Positions 22,330 to 29,899 of a DNA stretch of 29,899 bases are shown here, one piece after another. Each line of letters starts with the position of its first letter. The stretch's first letter is position 1. Origin of the DNA: Dyella_A sp049445995 (lineage in GTDB: Bacteria; Pseudomonadota; Gammaproteobacteria; Xanthomonadales; Rhodanobacteraceae); NCBI RefSeq assembly GCF_049445995.1, contig NZ_JBMSDZ010000033.1:1-29899 (forward strand), in the 5' to 3' direction. A program made the translations under genes and the position numbers. Under the pieces are notes generated by a model. The model saw only the letters and a program-made list of their open reading frames with translations, was not told the DNA's origin and did no database searches.

Positions 22330-22920
22330 TCACGTCCAGTAGCGTCGAAGTCCGCGCCACAGCTCCTGCATGTAGGGCAGCAGTTCCAGCCAGACGATCG
22401 CCGCCAGCAGGCAGCCCAGGTAAGCCGGAGGCAACGGCGGATTTTTCCACTGCAGGGCGAACTGCGCCGGCTCAGTGCCAAGGCCGATCAGCGCGAGCAG
22501 CGCGTCGCTGTGGCGCACTGCCATCAGCAGGATGCCCATCAGCGGGATCATCTCCAGGAAGCTATGCACGTGTTGCTCCACCGGGCCGACCCAGCGCGTG
22601 CGCGTGGCATAGCTCACGTCCCACAGCGCGGTCGCTTCGTGCGCGAAAAAAGCCACGATCGCCAGCACAAACCAGCCGCTGTTGACCTCAAGCAGCAACG
22701 CGGCCAGCAGCGGCACTCCGACCTCGGCGAACATCAGCAGGTGCAACAGCGACTCCTTCGGTCCGCTGGTGCTGGCCAAGCAGGCACGCCGATGGCACAG
22801 CCAGTCGGCGAAGCCGGCGACCAGCCACAGCGGCACGAGCACGTACAGCAGCAGCGGCTCGGTGAGGTCGACGTCCTCGCGCGTCACAGCGGTCAGGGCG
22901 TCAGGACTACTTTGCGGCAC
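22330..22920 (-). CDS. Histidine-rich polytopic membrane protein
   Basis: 196-residue integral membrane protein with about five hydrophobic segments (roughly 22-40, 58-78, 82-102, 121-140, 164-183). Histidines and acidic residues cluster at their edges: D39/H43 ("ADWLCHRR"), H60/E66 ("SLLHLLMFAE"), H94-E95 and D101 ("AHEATALWDVSY"), E115/H117/H119 ("EQHVHSFLE"). This spacing is reminiscent of membrane di-iron oxygenases/hydroxylases, but it matches none of the standard HxxxH/HxxHH sets, so an enzymatic role is inference. The GTG start at 22920 overlaps the preceding dehydrogenase gene by 28 bases; a GTG at 22887 just after that stop is the alternative. I do not recall a named family. Confidence 0.75.
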   Translation of the reverse strand: MPQSSPDALTAVTREDVDLTEPLLLYVLVPLWLVAGFADWLCHRRACLASTSGPKESLLHLLMFAEVGVPLLAALLLEVNSGWFVLAIVAFFAHEATALWDVSYATRTRWVGPVEQHVHSFLEMIPLMGILLMAVRHSDALLALIGLGTEPAQFALQWKNPPLPPAYLGCLLAAIVWLELLPYMQELWRGLRRYWT

Positions 22921-24056
22921 TCGTCCTGCATCGCTTCAAACATCTCGTAGCCGCGTGCCGCGTCGGCCAGCTTCATGCGATGGGAGATGATCACTTCCGG
23001 TTGCAGCTCACCGTTCTCCACGTGCTCCAGCAGGCGGGGCAGGTAGCGCTGCACGTGCGTCTGCCCCATGCTGAAGCGCAGGCCCTTGTCGAACGCGTCG
23101 CCCAGCATGAATGCATGCAGATAGCCGGCGTAGACGCCGGGAATAGACACGCTGCCGCCGCGGCGCGTCACCGCGATGCACTGGCGCAGGCTGGCGCCGC
23201 TGCTGGTTTCCACCTTCAGCGCGGTTAGCGCCGTCTCGGTGGCGCTGCCCTTGGCCTCGAAGCCCACCGCGTCGATGGACGCATCTACCCCGCGGCCGCC
23301 GGTGAGTTCGAGAATGCGCTCGCTGGGTTCGCATTCGGAGAAATCTATCGGCTCGATGCCGTAGGCCTGCTGGGCGAAGGCCAGCCGGTAGTCCGCCTGG
23401 TCGATCATGAAGATGCGCTCGGCACCCAGCAGGCGCGCCGACGCCGCGGTCATCATGCCGACCGGACCGGCTCCGAAGATGGCGACCGTGGAGCCGCGGC
23501 CGACACCGGCCGATTCCACCGCCTGGTAACCAGTCGGCAGGATGTCGCTGAGAAACAGCACGCGTTCATCGCTGAGGCTGCCGGGCACCGGAAACGGCCC
23601 CACATTCGCCTTGGGCACGCGCACCAGCTCGGCCTGCCCACCGGGCACACCACCATACAGGTGCGAGTAGCCGAACAGCGCCGCCGGCGGCGTGATGTGC
23701 TTGCGCTGCATCAGCAGCGAGCCGCGGTCCGGGTTGGTCGTCTCGCAGGCGGCGTATTGCTGCTGAGCGCAAAAAAAGCAGTCGCCGCAGGCGATGACGA
23801 ACGGGATCACCACGCGATCGCCTTTCTTCACCCGGGCCACGCCGGGGCCGCACTCTTCGACCACACCCATGAACTCGTGGCCGAGGATGTCGCCGTCCTG
23901 CATGGCGGGAATCTTGCCCCGGTACAGGTGCAGGTCCGAGCCACAGATCGCCGTTGCGGTGACCCGCAGCACGATGTCGTCCGGCTGCTGCAGTCCCGGA
24001 TCGGGCACGTTTTCGACGCGGACATCCCGCCGACCGTGATAGGTGAGCGCAAGCAT
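22893..24056 (-). CDS. Zinc-dependent alcohol/formaldehyde dehydrogenase (MDR)
   Basis: 387-residue zinc MDR enzyme. Catalytic zinc: C38 ("ICGSDLHLYRG"), H60-E61 ("LGHEFMG"). Structural zinc: C90, C93, C96, C104 in "CGDCFFCAQQQYAAC". NAD site: "VAIFGAGPVGMMTAASARLL". The long insertion after the structural zinc and the "GGVPGGQAELVRVP" and "FLSDILPTGYQA" segments match the group of glutathione-independent formaldehyde dehydrogenase-like enzymes. The substrate here is not known; neighbours suggest either aldehyde detoxification or glycan-precursor oxidation. ATG 24056 has GGAG 6 bases upstream. First of three overlapping or closely spaced minus-strand genes. Confidence 0.9.
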   Translation of the reverse strand: MLALTYHGRRDVRVENVPDPGLQQPDDIVLRVTATAICGSDLHLYRGKIPAMQDGDILGHEFMGVVEECGPGVARVKKGDRVVIPFVIACGDCFFCAQQQYAACETTNPDRGSLLMQRKHITPPAALFGYSHLYGGVPGGQAELVRVPKANVGPFPVPGSLSDERVLFLSDILPTGYQAVESAGVGRGSTVAIFGAGPVGMMTAASARLLGAERIFMIDQADYRLAFAQQAYGIEPIDFSECEPSERILELTGGRGVDASIDAVGFEAKGSATETALTALKVETSSGASLRQCIAVTRRGGSVSIPGVYAGYLHAFMLGDAFDKGLRFSMGQTHVQRYLPRLLEHVENGELQPEVIISHRMKLADAARGYEMFEAMQDECRKVVLTP

Positions 24057-24305
24057 GGACCACTCCAGGTAGGACGTCGCGGCAGGCGACGGATGCCCGG
24101 CAACGCTAAGGTTGCCATTGCGACGATGCAGTCAACCGACGATGAAGAATCGACCACGCACGCAGCACGTGCCCGACATGGATGAGCCCGTTGACCGCAC
24201 GCCACCACCCACTTCGCATGCGGTGACGGATAGTGGCGATGGCGTGGCTGCCGATGGCCGCGCTTTCCTCTTCGTCGCCCCCGGCGGCCCCCGCAGGAGT
24301 CCACC
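24057..24305. promoter_or_regulatory. Divergent intergenic region
   Basis: 249 bases between the dehydrogenase (minus) and the DUF4142 gene (plus); promoters for both must lie here but no clear boxes stand out. It contains an 18-base copy (24177-24194) of the start of the possible small gene at 9640-9780. An open frame from that ATG ("MDEPVDRTPPPTSHAV") runs into the DUF4142 gene in another frame, lacks a ribosome site, and is not called. Confidence 0.35.
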
Positions 24306-24884
24306 ATGTCATCCATTCGACTGTCTCTCGCCTGTCTTCCGCTGCTGTTGCCGATGGCATCCATCGCCCAATCCACCGCCCCCGCGACGCCACCCGGCAA
24401 CATGCCGGCACCGCCGGACCGCTCGCAGCCGCTGTCGACGATGCGGCAGCCGCTTTCCGGCGAGGATTTCACCTTTGCCCGCAAGGCCAGCGAGGACAAC
24501 GCCAAGGAGATCGCGCTGGGCAAGATCGCCACCGACAACGGTCACTCTGACGCCACGCGCCAATTCGGGCAGCGCCTCGTGCAGGACCACAGCAAGGCGA
24601 ACCAGCAGCTGAAGGCGCTGGCCCAGCGCAAGGGCCTGGATCTCTCGCCGCCGTCGCAGGATCAGGGCGAGACCGCGCAGAAGTTCCGTCAGATGCAGGG
24701 AGCAGACTTCGATCGCGCGTTCGCCGACTACATGGTCAAGGACCACCAGGAGGGCATCGAGCTCTATCGCAAGGAAGCCAGCCAGGGGCGCGACGCCGAC
24801 CTGCGCTCCTTCGCCCGCGATACACTGCCGGTGCTGGAGACCCACCTGCAGAACGCGCAGTCGCTGCAGAATGCCGGCCACTGA
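24306..24884 (+). CDS. DUF4142 periplasmic protein
   Basis: 192-residue secreted protein. Signal peptide at residues ~1-21 ("LSLACLPLLLPMASIAQS"), a Pro-rich linker to ~45, then a DUF4142 ferritin-like four-helix domain: "DFTFARKASEDNAKEIALGK", "ATRQFGQRLVQDHSKANQQL", "FADYMVKDHQEGIELYRKEA", "RSFARDTLPVLETHLQNAQS". The D-H pairs in the helices are those conserved in the family. It acts in the periplasm; no reaction is known, though the family is often linked to stress. AGGAG stands 7 bases before the ATG. A GC-rich stem-loop follows 14 bases after the stop. Confidence 0.9.
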   Translation: MSSIRLSLACLPLLLPMASIAQSTAPATPPGNMPAPPDRSQPLSTMRQPLSGEDFTFARKASEDNAKEIALGKIATDNGHSDATRQFGQRLVQDHSKANQQLKALAQRKGLDLSPPSQDQGETAQKFRQMQGADFDRAFADYMVKDHQEGIELYRKEASQGRDADLRSFARDTLPVLETHLQNAQSLQNAGH

Positions 24885-24897
24885 CGCCGAGTGCTGA

Positions 24898-24919
24898 CCG
24901 CGGGCGTAGTCTCCCGCGG
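24898..24919. terminator. GC-rich stem-loop between convergent genes
   Basis: CCGCGGG (24898-24904), 8-base loop, CCCGCGG (24913-24919): a perfect 7-bp stem 14 bases after the DUF4142 stop and 18 bases from the end of the convergent minus-strand gene. No T-run follows on either strand, so termination by this structure is only plausible. Confidence 0.35.
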
Positions 24920-24936
24920 CGTTGCGGGGCGCAGTC

Positions 24937-25194
24937 TCACGACTCGTCCCGCAGCACCTTCTCCACCTCCGAACGGCGTAGGCTTTCGTAGGTGTGCTGG
25001 CCGCCATCGGTCATCGTGTCGGCAAACATGCGCGCGGCGTTTGGCCCGGGCTCGAGGCCGAGCGCGTGCAGCCAGGCGTGGTAGCCCTGCTTCACCAGAT
25101 GGGCGACGGCGCGGGTGATGGCCACCAGTTCCCGAGGCAGGTGGGGCTTGATCAGCATGGGCAGGTTTCGATTGGCGGCGTGACGATACGTCAA
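24937..25194 (-). CDS. Small hypothetical protein, coupled to hydrolase
   Basis: 85 residues from a TTG at 25194 that overlaps the hydrolase stop (TTGA), or 73 residues from ATG 25158. The conserved-looking part begins at "MLIKPHLPRELVAITRAVAH" and runs through a helical, amphipathic stretch ("LVKQGYHAWLHALGLEPG") to a charged end ("YESLRRSEVEKVLRDES"). No signal peptide or membrane segment. Neither start has a good ribosome site, so translation probably depends on coupling to the hydrolase. No family known to me; the overlap and composition argue it is real. Confidence 0.55.
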   Translation of the reverse strand: MTYRHAANRNLPMLIKPHLPRELVAITRAVAHLVKQGYHAWLHALGLEPGPNAARMFADTMTDGGQHTYESLRRSEVEKVLRDES

Positions 25195-25979
25195 ACTACT
25201 TCGGGTTCTTCCACTGCCTGTGGCGGTGCATTACGGCCCAGCGCGGCGGAGTCCAGCAGCTGGGCGCTGATCCACTCGATCAGGATCGCTGCGTAGGCGC
25301 GCTGACTGTCATGGTCGGAGAGCGCGTGGTTTGCGTTGGCGATCATCCGGTAGTTAAGCGACCGGGCCACCCGAAATGCGCGCCGATAACTGGTGAGGGT
25401 GGGGCGCGGCACGATGGTGTCGCGTTCGGACTCGACGATCAGCACATCGCCCGGGAAACACGCGCAGGCCCGCAGCGCCCGGTTGGCCTCCGGCGCAATC
25501 ACAGTGCGGCGGTAATGCGGCAGGTCCTGCAGTCTGGCCAGCTGCTGCTTGGGCGCGTCCCAGTCGCGGTCGCGGTACAGCGCCGGCGCACGCAACGCCA
25601 ACCACGCAACAGGACGTATGGCGGTGAGCAGCGCGGCCAGATACCCACCGTAACTGCTGCCGATGACGGCGATTGCCGACTCTTTCACCTGCGGGTGGGC
25701 GGCGAGAAAGTCGTAGGCGGCGGTGACGTCGTCTAGATTCTCCTGCCGTGTCACGTCCTGCCGGCGTGCGCTGGTGGCGCTGTGCCCGGTGAGGTCGAAG
25801 GTGAGGCAGACGCAACCCAGCGCGGTGAGCGGGTGGGCCACCTCCAGGTATTGCTGTCGATTGCCGCCCCAGCCGTGCACCATCAGCACGCCGGGGCGCA
25901 GTGCGGCCGGAACCAGCAAGGTGCCGGCCACCTCACCGTCGCGCATGTGCAGACGAAGCCGGTCACCATCCAATGACAT
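25191..25979 (-). CDS. Alpha/beta hydrolase
   Basis: 262-residue serine hydrolase of the alpha/beta fold. Oxyanion motif "VLMVHGWGGNRQQY", nucleophile S109 in "VIGSSYGGYLAALL", acid in "LIVESERDTIVPRP", and histidine in "NANHALSDHD" form a complete triad. No signal peptide. It resembles dienelactone-hydrolase/prolyl-oligopeptidase-like esterases of unknown substrate. It overlaps the upstream DUF3182 gene by 17 bases and the downstream small gene by 3, so the three are tightly coupled; the hydrolase may act on whatever the DUF3182 protein makes. Confidence 0.88.
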   Translation of the reverse strand: MSLDGDRLRLHMRDGEVAGTLLVPAALRPGVLMVHGWGGNRQQYLEVAHPLTALGCVCLTFDLTGHSATSARRQDVTRQENLDDVTAAYDFLAAHPQVKESAIAVIGSSYGGYLAALLTAIRPVAWLALRAPALYRDRDWDAPKQQLARLQDLPHYRRTVIAPEANRALRACACFPGDVLIVESERDTIVPRPTLTSYRRAFRVARSLNYRMIANANHALSDHDSQRAYAAILIEWISAQLLDSAALGRNAPPQAVEEPEVV

Positions 25980-27192
25980 CGTCCATCACCTGCACGTATT
26001 TCAGTTGCGGTTCGTTCGGGTCTGCCGAGGCCGCGCCGCGCCGATAGATGACCCAGGCGCCGGGTGGTGGTGGACTGTCGTCGTAGCACTCCACCGTGCG
26101 CACGGCCGCTCGCGTGCGGCGCGGATCTTCCGCCAGCAGCCGCACCGCCTCGATCTCCGCGCCGCTCGCGCCACCGATCCGCCACGACTGCTCCAGCACG
26201 CCCGAACGCGGGGCACCGTTGACCGTGGTGCCGACGATCACGTCGTAGTTGGCGCGCGAGATGAGCAGCCCCGGGAAGTGGCGCTGCGCGCTGCGGTGGA
26301 AATGCCAGGCCTGGGTGATCGCCAGGCGTACTCGTTGCGGCAGCCTGGCCTCCTGCAGCACGTTCATGCCGCCGCGCACGCAAAACAGTTCCGAGCCCGC
26401 ATAGGCGCTGGTGCCGCAGGGCAGGGTGAGGTTTTGCTGGACGCCGCAATAGCTCATGCGCATGCCGGCTAGATGCACCTGGCCGACGCTCAGTGTGCTG
26501 TACGACTGCAACTGCGGCTCCACCAGCACGCCCTGGCTCAGGGTGGCTGGATCGAGCCGATCCAGTTGTTCGCGCAGCGCCGCGTGATCGGCCACCACGT
26601 GCTGCAAACGTCCGCCCGAACCCAATGCCTCCTTCAGCCGCACCGGCCCGGTCTGCAGCAGGCGCCGCGCCGCGGCGGCCAGACCCTCGCGGTCGAAGGC
26701 GGTGAAACCCTCCAGCACCACCGGGCGCACCTGTTCGGCGAACGCGTCGTTCCACCCTGCAGGCACCGCGGCATCGGCCGATATGCGCGGGTGGACGATC
26801 GCCTTGCTGGCAACGAACGCGTGCGGCACCACGCCACCGAACAGGTGATGGCGCTGGTGGATCCGCCAGCGGTCAGCTGTGCCGCGCTCGATGGTGTCGT
26901 GCGGCACCACGTATACCGAGCGCCCGGGCTGGCTGCCGGCCAGATCGCGATCGCCGACGAACTCCATCTGCATCAGCTGAGCGATGCGCTCGGCCAGGCA
27001 ACGGTAGGCGACGTGGCGATGGTTCGCCGGCTGGCCTACGGCGTCGACGAGAAAGCACAGCAGCCGGCGTCGATGACCGTGCTGCGCCGGATAGGAGGCA
27101 GCGGCGGAGAGTGTCGTGGCATCGGGATGGTGGGCGGCCCCGCGCGGCGGCGACGATATGTTCCACCTGGGCCAGCGGCTGGGCGTGAGCAT
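25963..27192 (-). CDS. DUF3182 family protein (ATP-grasp-like)
   Basis: 409-residue protein matching DUF3182, a proteobacterial family without known function. Recognisable segments: "GRSVYVVPHDTIERG", "HLFGGVVPHAFVASKAIVHP", "GPVRLKEALGSGGRLQHVV", "GVLVEPQLQSYSTLSVGQVH", "GSELFCVRGGMNVL". The Lys plus Gly-Gly loop followed by an acidic "LVEPQL" strand looks like an ATP-grasp ligase layout; this is inference. The start is ATG 27192, with GAGGAG five bases upstream; the frame stays open further but without a start site of similar quality. First gene of the minus-strand DUF3182-hydrolase-small-protein operon, divergent from the CheB-CheR gene. The C-terminus overlaps the hydrolase start by 17 bases. 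Confidence 0.85.
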   Translation of the reverse strand: MLTPSRWPRWNISSPPRGAAHHPDATTLSAAASYPAQHGHRRRLLCFLVDAVGQPANHRHVAYRCLAERIAQLMQMEFVGDRDLAGSQPGRSVYVVPHDTIERGTADRWRIHQRHHLFGGVVPHAFVASKAIVHPRISADAAVPAGWNDAFAEQVRPVVLEGFTAFDREGLAAAARRLLQTGPVRLKEALGSGGRLQHVVADHAALREQLDRLDPATLSQGVLVEPQLQSYSTLSVGQVHLAGMRMSYCGVQQNLTLPCGTSAYAGSELFCVRGGMNVLQEARLPQRVRLAITQAWHFHRSAQRHFPGLLISRANYDVIVGTTVNGAPRSGVLEQSWRIGGASGAEIEAVRLLAEDPRRTRAAVRTVECYDDSPPPPGAWVIYRRGAASADPNEPQLKYVQVMDDVIGW

Positions 27193-27402
27193 CGCAGCTC
27201 CTCGACGTAGGGCAGTGCAGGATCGGCGGCACCCGATCAAGCCGCGGTGCGGACCTCGTCAACCAGCTCATCCACAAGCTGAGGGCGCTTCCGCCATGGC
27301 CGATTCAGTAGCCAGCGCGATACCATCGGGGCTTCGTCCTCGATGGCACCCCGCGGCGTGGCGCCTGCAGGGCGTACGTGCAGCAACCGATGCGAGCGGC
27401 CC
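27193..27402. promoter_or_regulatory. Divergent intergenic region
   Basis: 210 bases between the DUF3182 operon and the CheB-CheR gene. It must carry both promoters; I cannot identify boxes with confidence. The upstream in-frame codons of the CheB-CheR gene (27343-27402) are not family-like and are treated as untranslated. Confidence 0.35.
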
Positions 27403-29778
27403 ATGTCCTCCGATCCTGAAGAAACCGGCAAGCTGGTCGCCAGTCATCTCGATTTCCCGGTGGTGGGCATCGGCGCCTCCACCGGCGGCATCGCCGCGGT
27501 GGAGCGCCTGCTGCAGGAGTTCCCGAAGAACCCGGGCATGGCTTTCGTGGTGGTGCTGCACCTGTCGTCGCGGCACGAGAGCCAGGTGGACAAGATCCTC
27601 CAGCGCAACGTGAAAATGCCGGTGCTGCAGGTGCGCTCGCCGGTGCCGCTGGAAAAGAACCACGTGTACGTGATCTCGCCGCGCCAGCAGCTGTCGATGG
27701 ACGATGGCTATCTGCGCTTGACCGAGGCGGTACGTCCGCGGGGGCGCCAGGTGGCAATCGACTTCTTCTTTCGCACGCTGGCCCAGGTGCATCGGGGTCG
27801 TGCCGTGGCCGTGGTGCTTTCCGGTACCGGCGCGGACGGCGCCTCCGGCCTGGCGCGGGTGCGCGAGTTCGGCGGCATCACGTTTGCGCAGAGCCCGGAC
27901 GACGCCGAGTTCGGCGAGATGCCGCGTGCCGCCATCGCCACGGGCGTGGTCGATGCGGTGCTGCCGGCGCCGGAAATGGCCGCGCGCATGCTGGCCCTGG
28001 CAAACAACGCGCGACGGATCCAGCTGCCGGCGAACGACGGGGAAATGGCTCCCGCCGGACACGAGGCGCAGCGGACGGCCGATCAACTCGCCCTTGTCGC
28101 GGTGCAGGAGATCCTCGCGATACTGCGCAGCCACACCGGTCACGATTTTCGACATTACAAGCGCGCCACCATCCTGCGTCGGATCGAGCGGCGCATGCAG
28201 GTCAACAATATCGACGACCTGCCGGCCTATCGGGATTTTCTGGATGCGACACCATTGGAGCGCCCGGCGCTGCTGCAGGATCTGCTGATCAGTGTCACCA
28301 ATTTCTTCCGCGATCGTGAGGCGTTCGAGGCGCTGGAAAAGCTGGTGATCCCGCAGTTGTTCCTGGACAGGGACAGCGCCGCCACGGTGCGTGCCTGGTC
28401 GGCAGGCTGCGCCACCGGCGAAGAGGCCTATTCACTGGCAATCATGCTCAGCGAGGAAGCCTCCAAAAACCGCCTGATGCCGGGCGTGCAGGTGTTTGCC
28501 ACCGACATCGACGCTGCGGCGATCAACCAGGCTCGCGTGGCGGTGTATTCCGCAGCCATCACTTCGGACGTGCCGGCGCCCCACATCAATCGCTATTTCG
28601 TCAAGGAAGGTGGCGATCATCTGCGGGTGCAGAAGGGCGTGCGCGAGCGAGTGCTGTTCGCCCACCACAACATCCTGCGCGATCCGCCGTTCTCCAAGCT
28701 CGACCTGATCGCCTGCCGCAACCTGCTGATCTACCTCAACCGCGAAGTGCAGCGCGACGTGCTGGAGATCTTCCACTTCGCCCTACGGCCAGGCGGTTTC
28801 CTATTCCTGGGAAGTTCCGAATCGGCGGATGCCGCGCCGGGCCTGTTCAGCGTGGTCGATAAGAAACACCGCATCTATCGCGCCACGGAAGTAGCCCGCA
28901 GCATTTCGCGCATTGGTACCGCGGCTACGCCGGGGGGCGGGCCTCGTCAGCTCGAGCAGCGCGGTTTGGCCGCATGCAAGCAGAACAGCAAACTGGCCGA
29001 TTTCCATCTGCAGCTGCTGGGACATTTCGCACCGCCGAGCATCCTGCTGGGTAGCGGCTGCACGATCCTGCACATGACCCACTCTGCGGCGCCATATCTG
29101 CGGCACGTAGGTGGCGCGCCTTCGGCGGACCTGCAGGCCTTGATCGTGCCGGAGCTTCAGCTGGCTCTGTGCACCACCGTTTTCCGGGCGGCCCAGGAGG
29201 GACGGCTGGTGGAATCGCAGCCGGCAATGCTGATGCGCGACAGCCATCGTTATCAGGTCGTGCTGTCGGTGCGTCCAGTAACCATGCCGGACACTGAGAT
29301 GGTCCTGTTCCTGGTGATGTTCCACGAGGTGGAGGACACGTCGGGCTCGCCGCTGTTGCACATATCGGCGGACGATCCGCTGGTGCTGCAACTGGAAGAC
29401 GAGCTGCGGCGTACGCGCGAGCAGCTGCAGATGACGGTGGAGCAGTCCGAAACGTCGAGCGATGAGCTGAAGGCCTCCAATGAGGAGCTGCAGTCGATCA
29501 ACGAGGAGTTGCGCTCGGCTACGGAAGAGCTGGAGACCAGCAAGGAAGAGCTCCAGTCGATGAACGAGGAGTTGATCGCCGTCAATTACGAGCTGAAGGT
29601 GAAAGTGGAGGAGACCAGCAAGGTCAATGACGACCTGCAGAACCTGATTGCCTCTACCGACATCGCTACGGTGTTTATCGACCGAGGTATGTGTATCAAG
29701 CGTTACACGCCGCGGGCCGCGGACGTGTTCAGTATCATCCCGTCGGACATCGGCCGTTCCCTGATGGATATCACCTGA
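27403..29778 (+). CDS. CheB-CheR fusion with coiled coil and truncated PAS
   Basis: 791 residues. CheB-type methylesterase (1-190): S26 ("GIGASTGGIAAVERLL"), H53 ("VVVLHLSSRHES"), D145 ("LSGTGADGASG"). CheR-type methyltransferase (~225-500): "FRHYKRATILRRIERRM", "LLISVTNFFRDREAFEALEK", SAM motif "WSAGCATGEEAYSLAIML", "FATDIDAAAINQARVAVY", "LIACRNLLIYLN". A linker with a PAS-like segment (~530-650) precedes a long coiled coil of SNEELQS/TEELETS heptads (~665-740), then a PAS start ("TDIATVFIDRGMCIKRYTPR") that ends at "RSLMDIT" with TGA. Family members normally complete this PAS and may continue into kinase modules, so the protein looks cut short. It lacks the CheB receiver. Such fusions modulate methylation-linked signalling outside classical chemotaxis. 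ATG 27403 is chosen from family N-termini. Confidence 0.85.
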   Translation: MSSDPEETGKLVASHLDFPVVGIGASTGGIAAVERLLQEFPKNPGMAFVVVLHLSSRHESQVDKILQRNVKMPVLQVRSPVPLEKNHVYVISPRQQLSMDDGYLRLTEAVRPRGRQVAIDFFFRTLAQVHRGRAVAVVLSGTGADGASGLARVREFGGITFAQSPDDAEFGEMPRAAIATGVVDAVLPAPEMAARMLALANNARRIQLPANDGEMAPAGHEAQRTADQLALVAVQEILAILRSHTGHDFRHYKRATILRRIERRMQVNNIDDLPAYRDFLDATPLERPALLQDLLISVTNFFRDREAFEALEKLVIPQLFLDRDSAATVRAWSAGCATGEEAYSLAIMLSEEASKNRLMPGVQVFATDIDAAAINQARVAVYSAAITSDVPAPHINRYFVKEGGDHLRVQKGVRERVLFAHHNILRDPPFSKLDLIACRNLLIYLNREVQRDVLEIFHFALRPGGFLFLGSSESADAAPGLFSVVDKKHRIYRATEVARSISRIGTAATPGGGPRQLEQRGLAACKQNSKLADFHLQLLGHFAPPSILLGSGCTILHMTHSAAPYLRHVGGAPSADLQALIVPELQLALCTTVFRAAQEGRLVESQPAMLMRDSHRYQVVLSVRPVTMPDTEMVLFLVMFHEVEDTSGSPLLHISADDPLVLQLEDELRRTREQLQMTVEQSETSSDELKASNEELQSINEELRSATEELETSKEELQSMNEELIAVNYELKVKVEETSKVNDDLQNLIASTDIATVFIDRGMCIKRYTPRAADVFSIIPSDIGRSLMDIT

Positions 29779-29899
29779 TTCCGTGACGCGCTCCGAGCAT
29801 AGCGCGCCGACCACCATCGAGCGCCTGATTCGCGCCGGAGTTGGCGATGTGCACGACACGTTGAGCCGTTGGGTTGCGCAGTGTGCGCAAAAAGTCGTC
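29779..29899. other. Right-edge stretch after the truncated PAS
   Basis: A plus-strand frame opens at GTG 29783 and runs to the window edge ("VTRSEHSAPTTIERLIRAG"). It does not look like the missing half of the PAS domain in any frame I read. It could be the start of another gene, or new sequence joined to the truncated one. Too short to name. Confidence 0.3.

Noticed and set aside
24177..24612. Frame starting MDEPVDR ahead of and across the DUF4142 gene
   Set aside because: No ribosome site and it overlaps a secure gene in another frame; only the 18-base match is kept as a finding.
29458..29640. Repeated GAGGAG/GAGCTG units at the DNA level
   Set aside because: Explained by coding of heptad repeats (EEL.S.NEEL) in the coiled coil of the CheB-CheR protein, typical of this family.
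1..29899. CRISPR arrays, tRNA or rRNA genes, prophage or intact transposase genes
   Set aside because: I looked for evenly spaced repeats, cloverleaf arms with CCA-type ends, rRNA cores and DDE transposase motifs, and found none that I could support.

Overview
The window is high-G+C bacterial chromosome with dense coding and many 4-nt ATGA overlaps. Its gene content points to a Gammaproteobacterium of the Xanthomonadales/Rhodanobacteraceae type: a DUF3182 protein, KGG and BON stress proteins, a CheB-CheR-PAS fusion, a DUF4142 protein and hairpin repeat elements between genes. This placement is inference from families; there is no rRNA or marker gene here.

Left part (1-5500) is a decaying accessory region. 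A glycine-zipper membrane protein (515-1012) is followed by a broken multiheme cytochrome c of the alternative-complex-III ActA type (1091-1745). Next comes an intact thiamine-diphosphate enzyme of the pyruvate oxidase type (2103-3890), and directly behind it a broken mandelate-racemase/enolase-superfamily gene (3887-4310). Two uncharacterised genes on the minus strand follow (4597-5334).

Middle-left (5500-9800) looks like a regulation and stress block: a single-domain response regulator, a KGG-repeat protein and a BON-domain protein. After a 168-bp hairpin repeat element comes an NtrC-type regulator, translationally coupled to a protein with a histidine-kinase-like H-box but no ATPase domain.

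Centre (9901-22920) is a glycan or glycoconjugate biosynthesis locus. A zinc-type MDR dehydrogenase is coupled to a Gfo/Idh/MocA oxidoreductase. A UDP-xylose-synthase-like decarboxylase lies on the minus strand behind a 131-bp inverted-repeat element. A divergent operon then runs: SDR epimerase, a fused glycoside hydrolase plus CDP-paratose-2-epimerase-like protein, a GT4 glycosyltransferase, three consecutive CgeB-like glycosyltransferases and a SAM methyltransferase. Meeting it from the other strand is a zinc alcohol/formaldehyde dehydrogenase, a histidine-rich membrane protein and a NodS-like methyltransferase with an eroded SAM motif. No flippase, polymerase or ABC exporter is visible, so the product could be a decorated small molecule, a glycolipid or a compatible-solute-like glycoside, or export may be encoded elsewhere. 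This locus is the best candidate for an undescribed system.

Right part (24300-29899): a periplasmic DUF4142 protein; an overlapping minus-strand operon of DUF3182, alpha/beta hydrolase and a small protein; and, divergent from it, a CheB-CheR-coiled-coil protein whose PAS domain is cut short by a stop codon.

All family names come from reading motifs by eye, without database searches.
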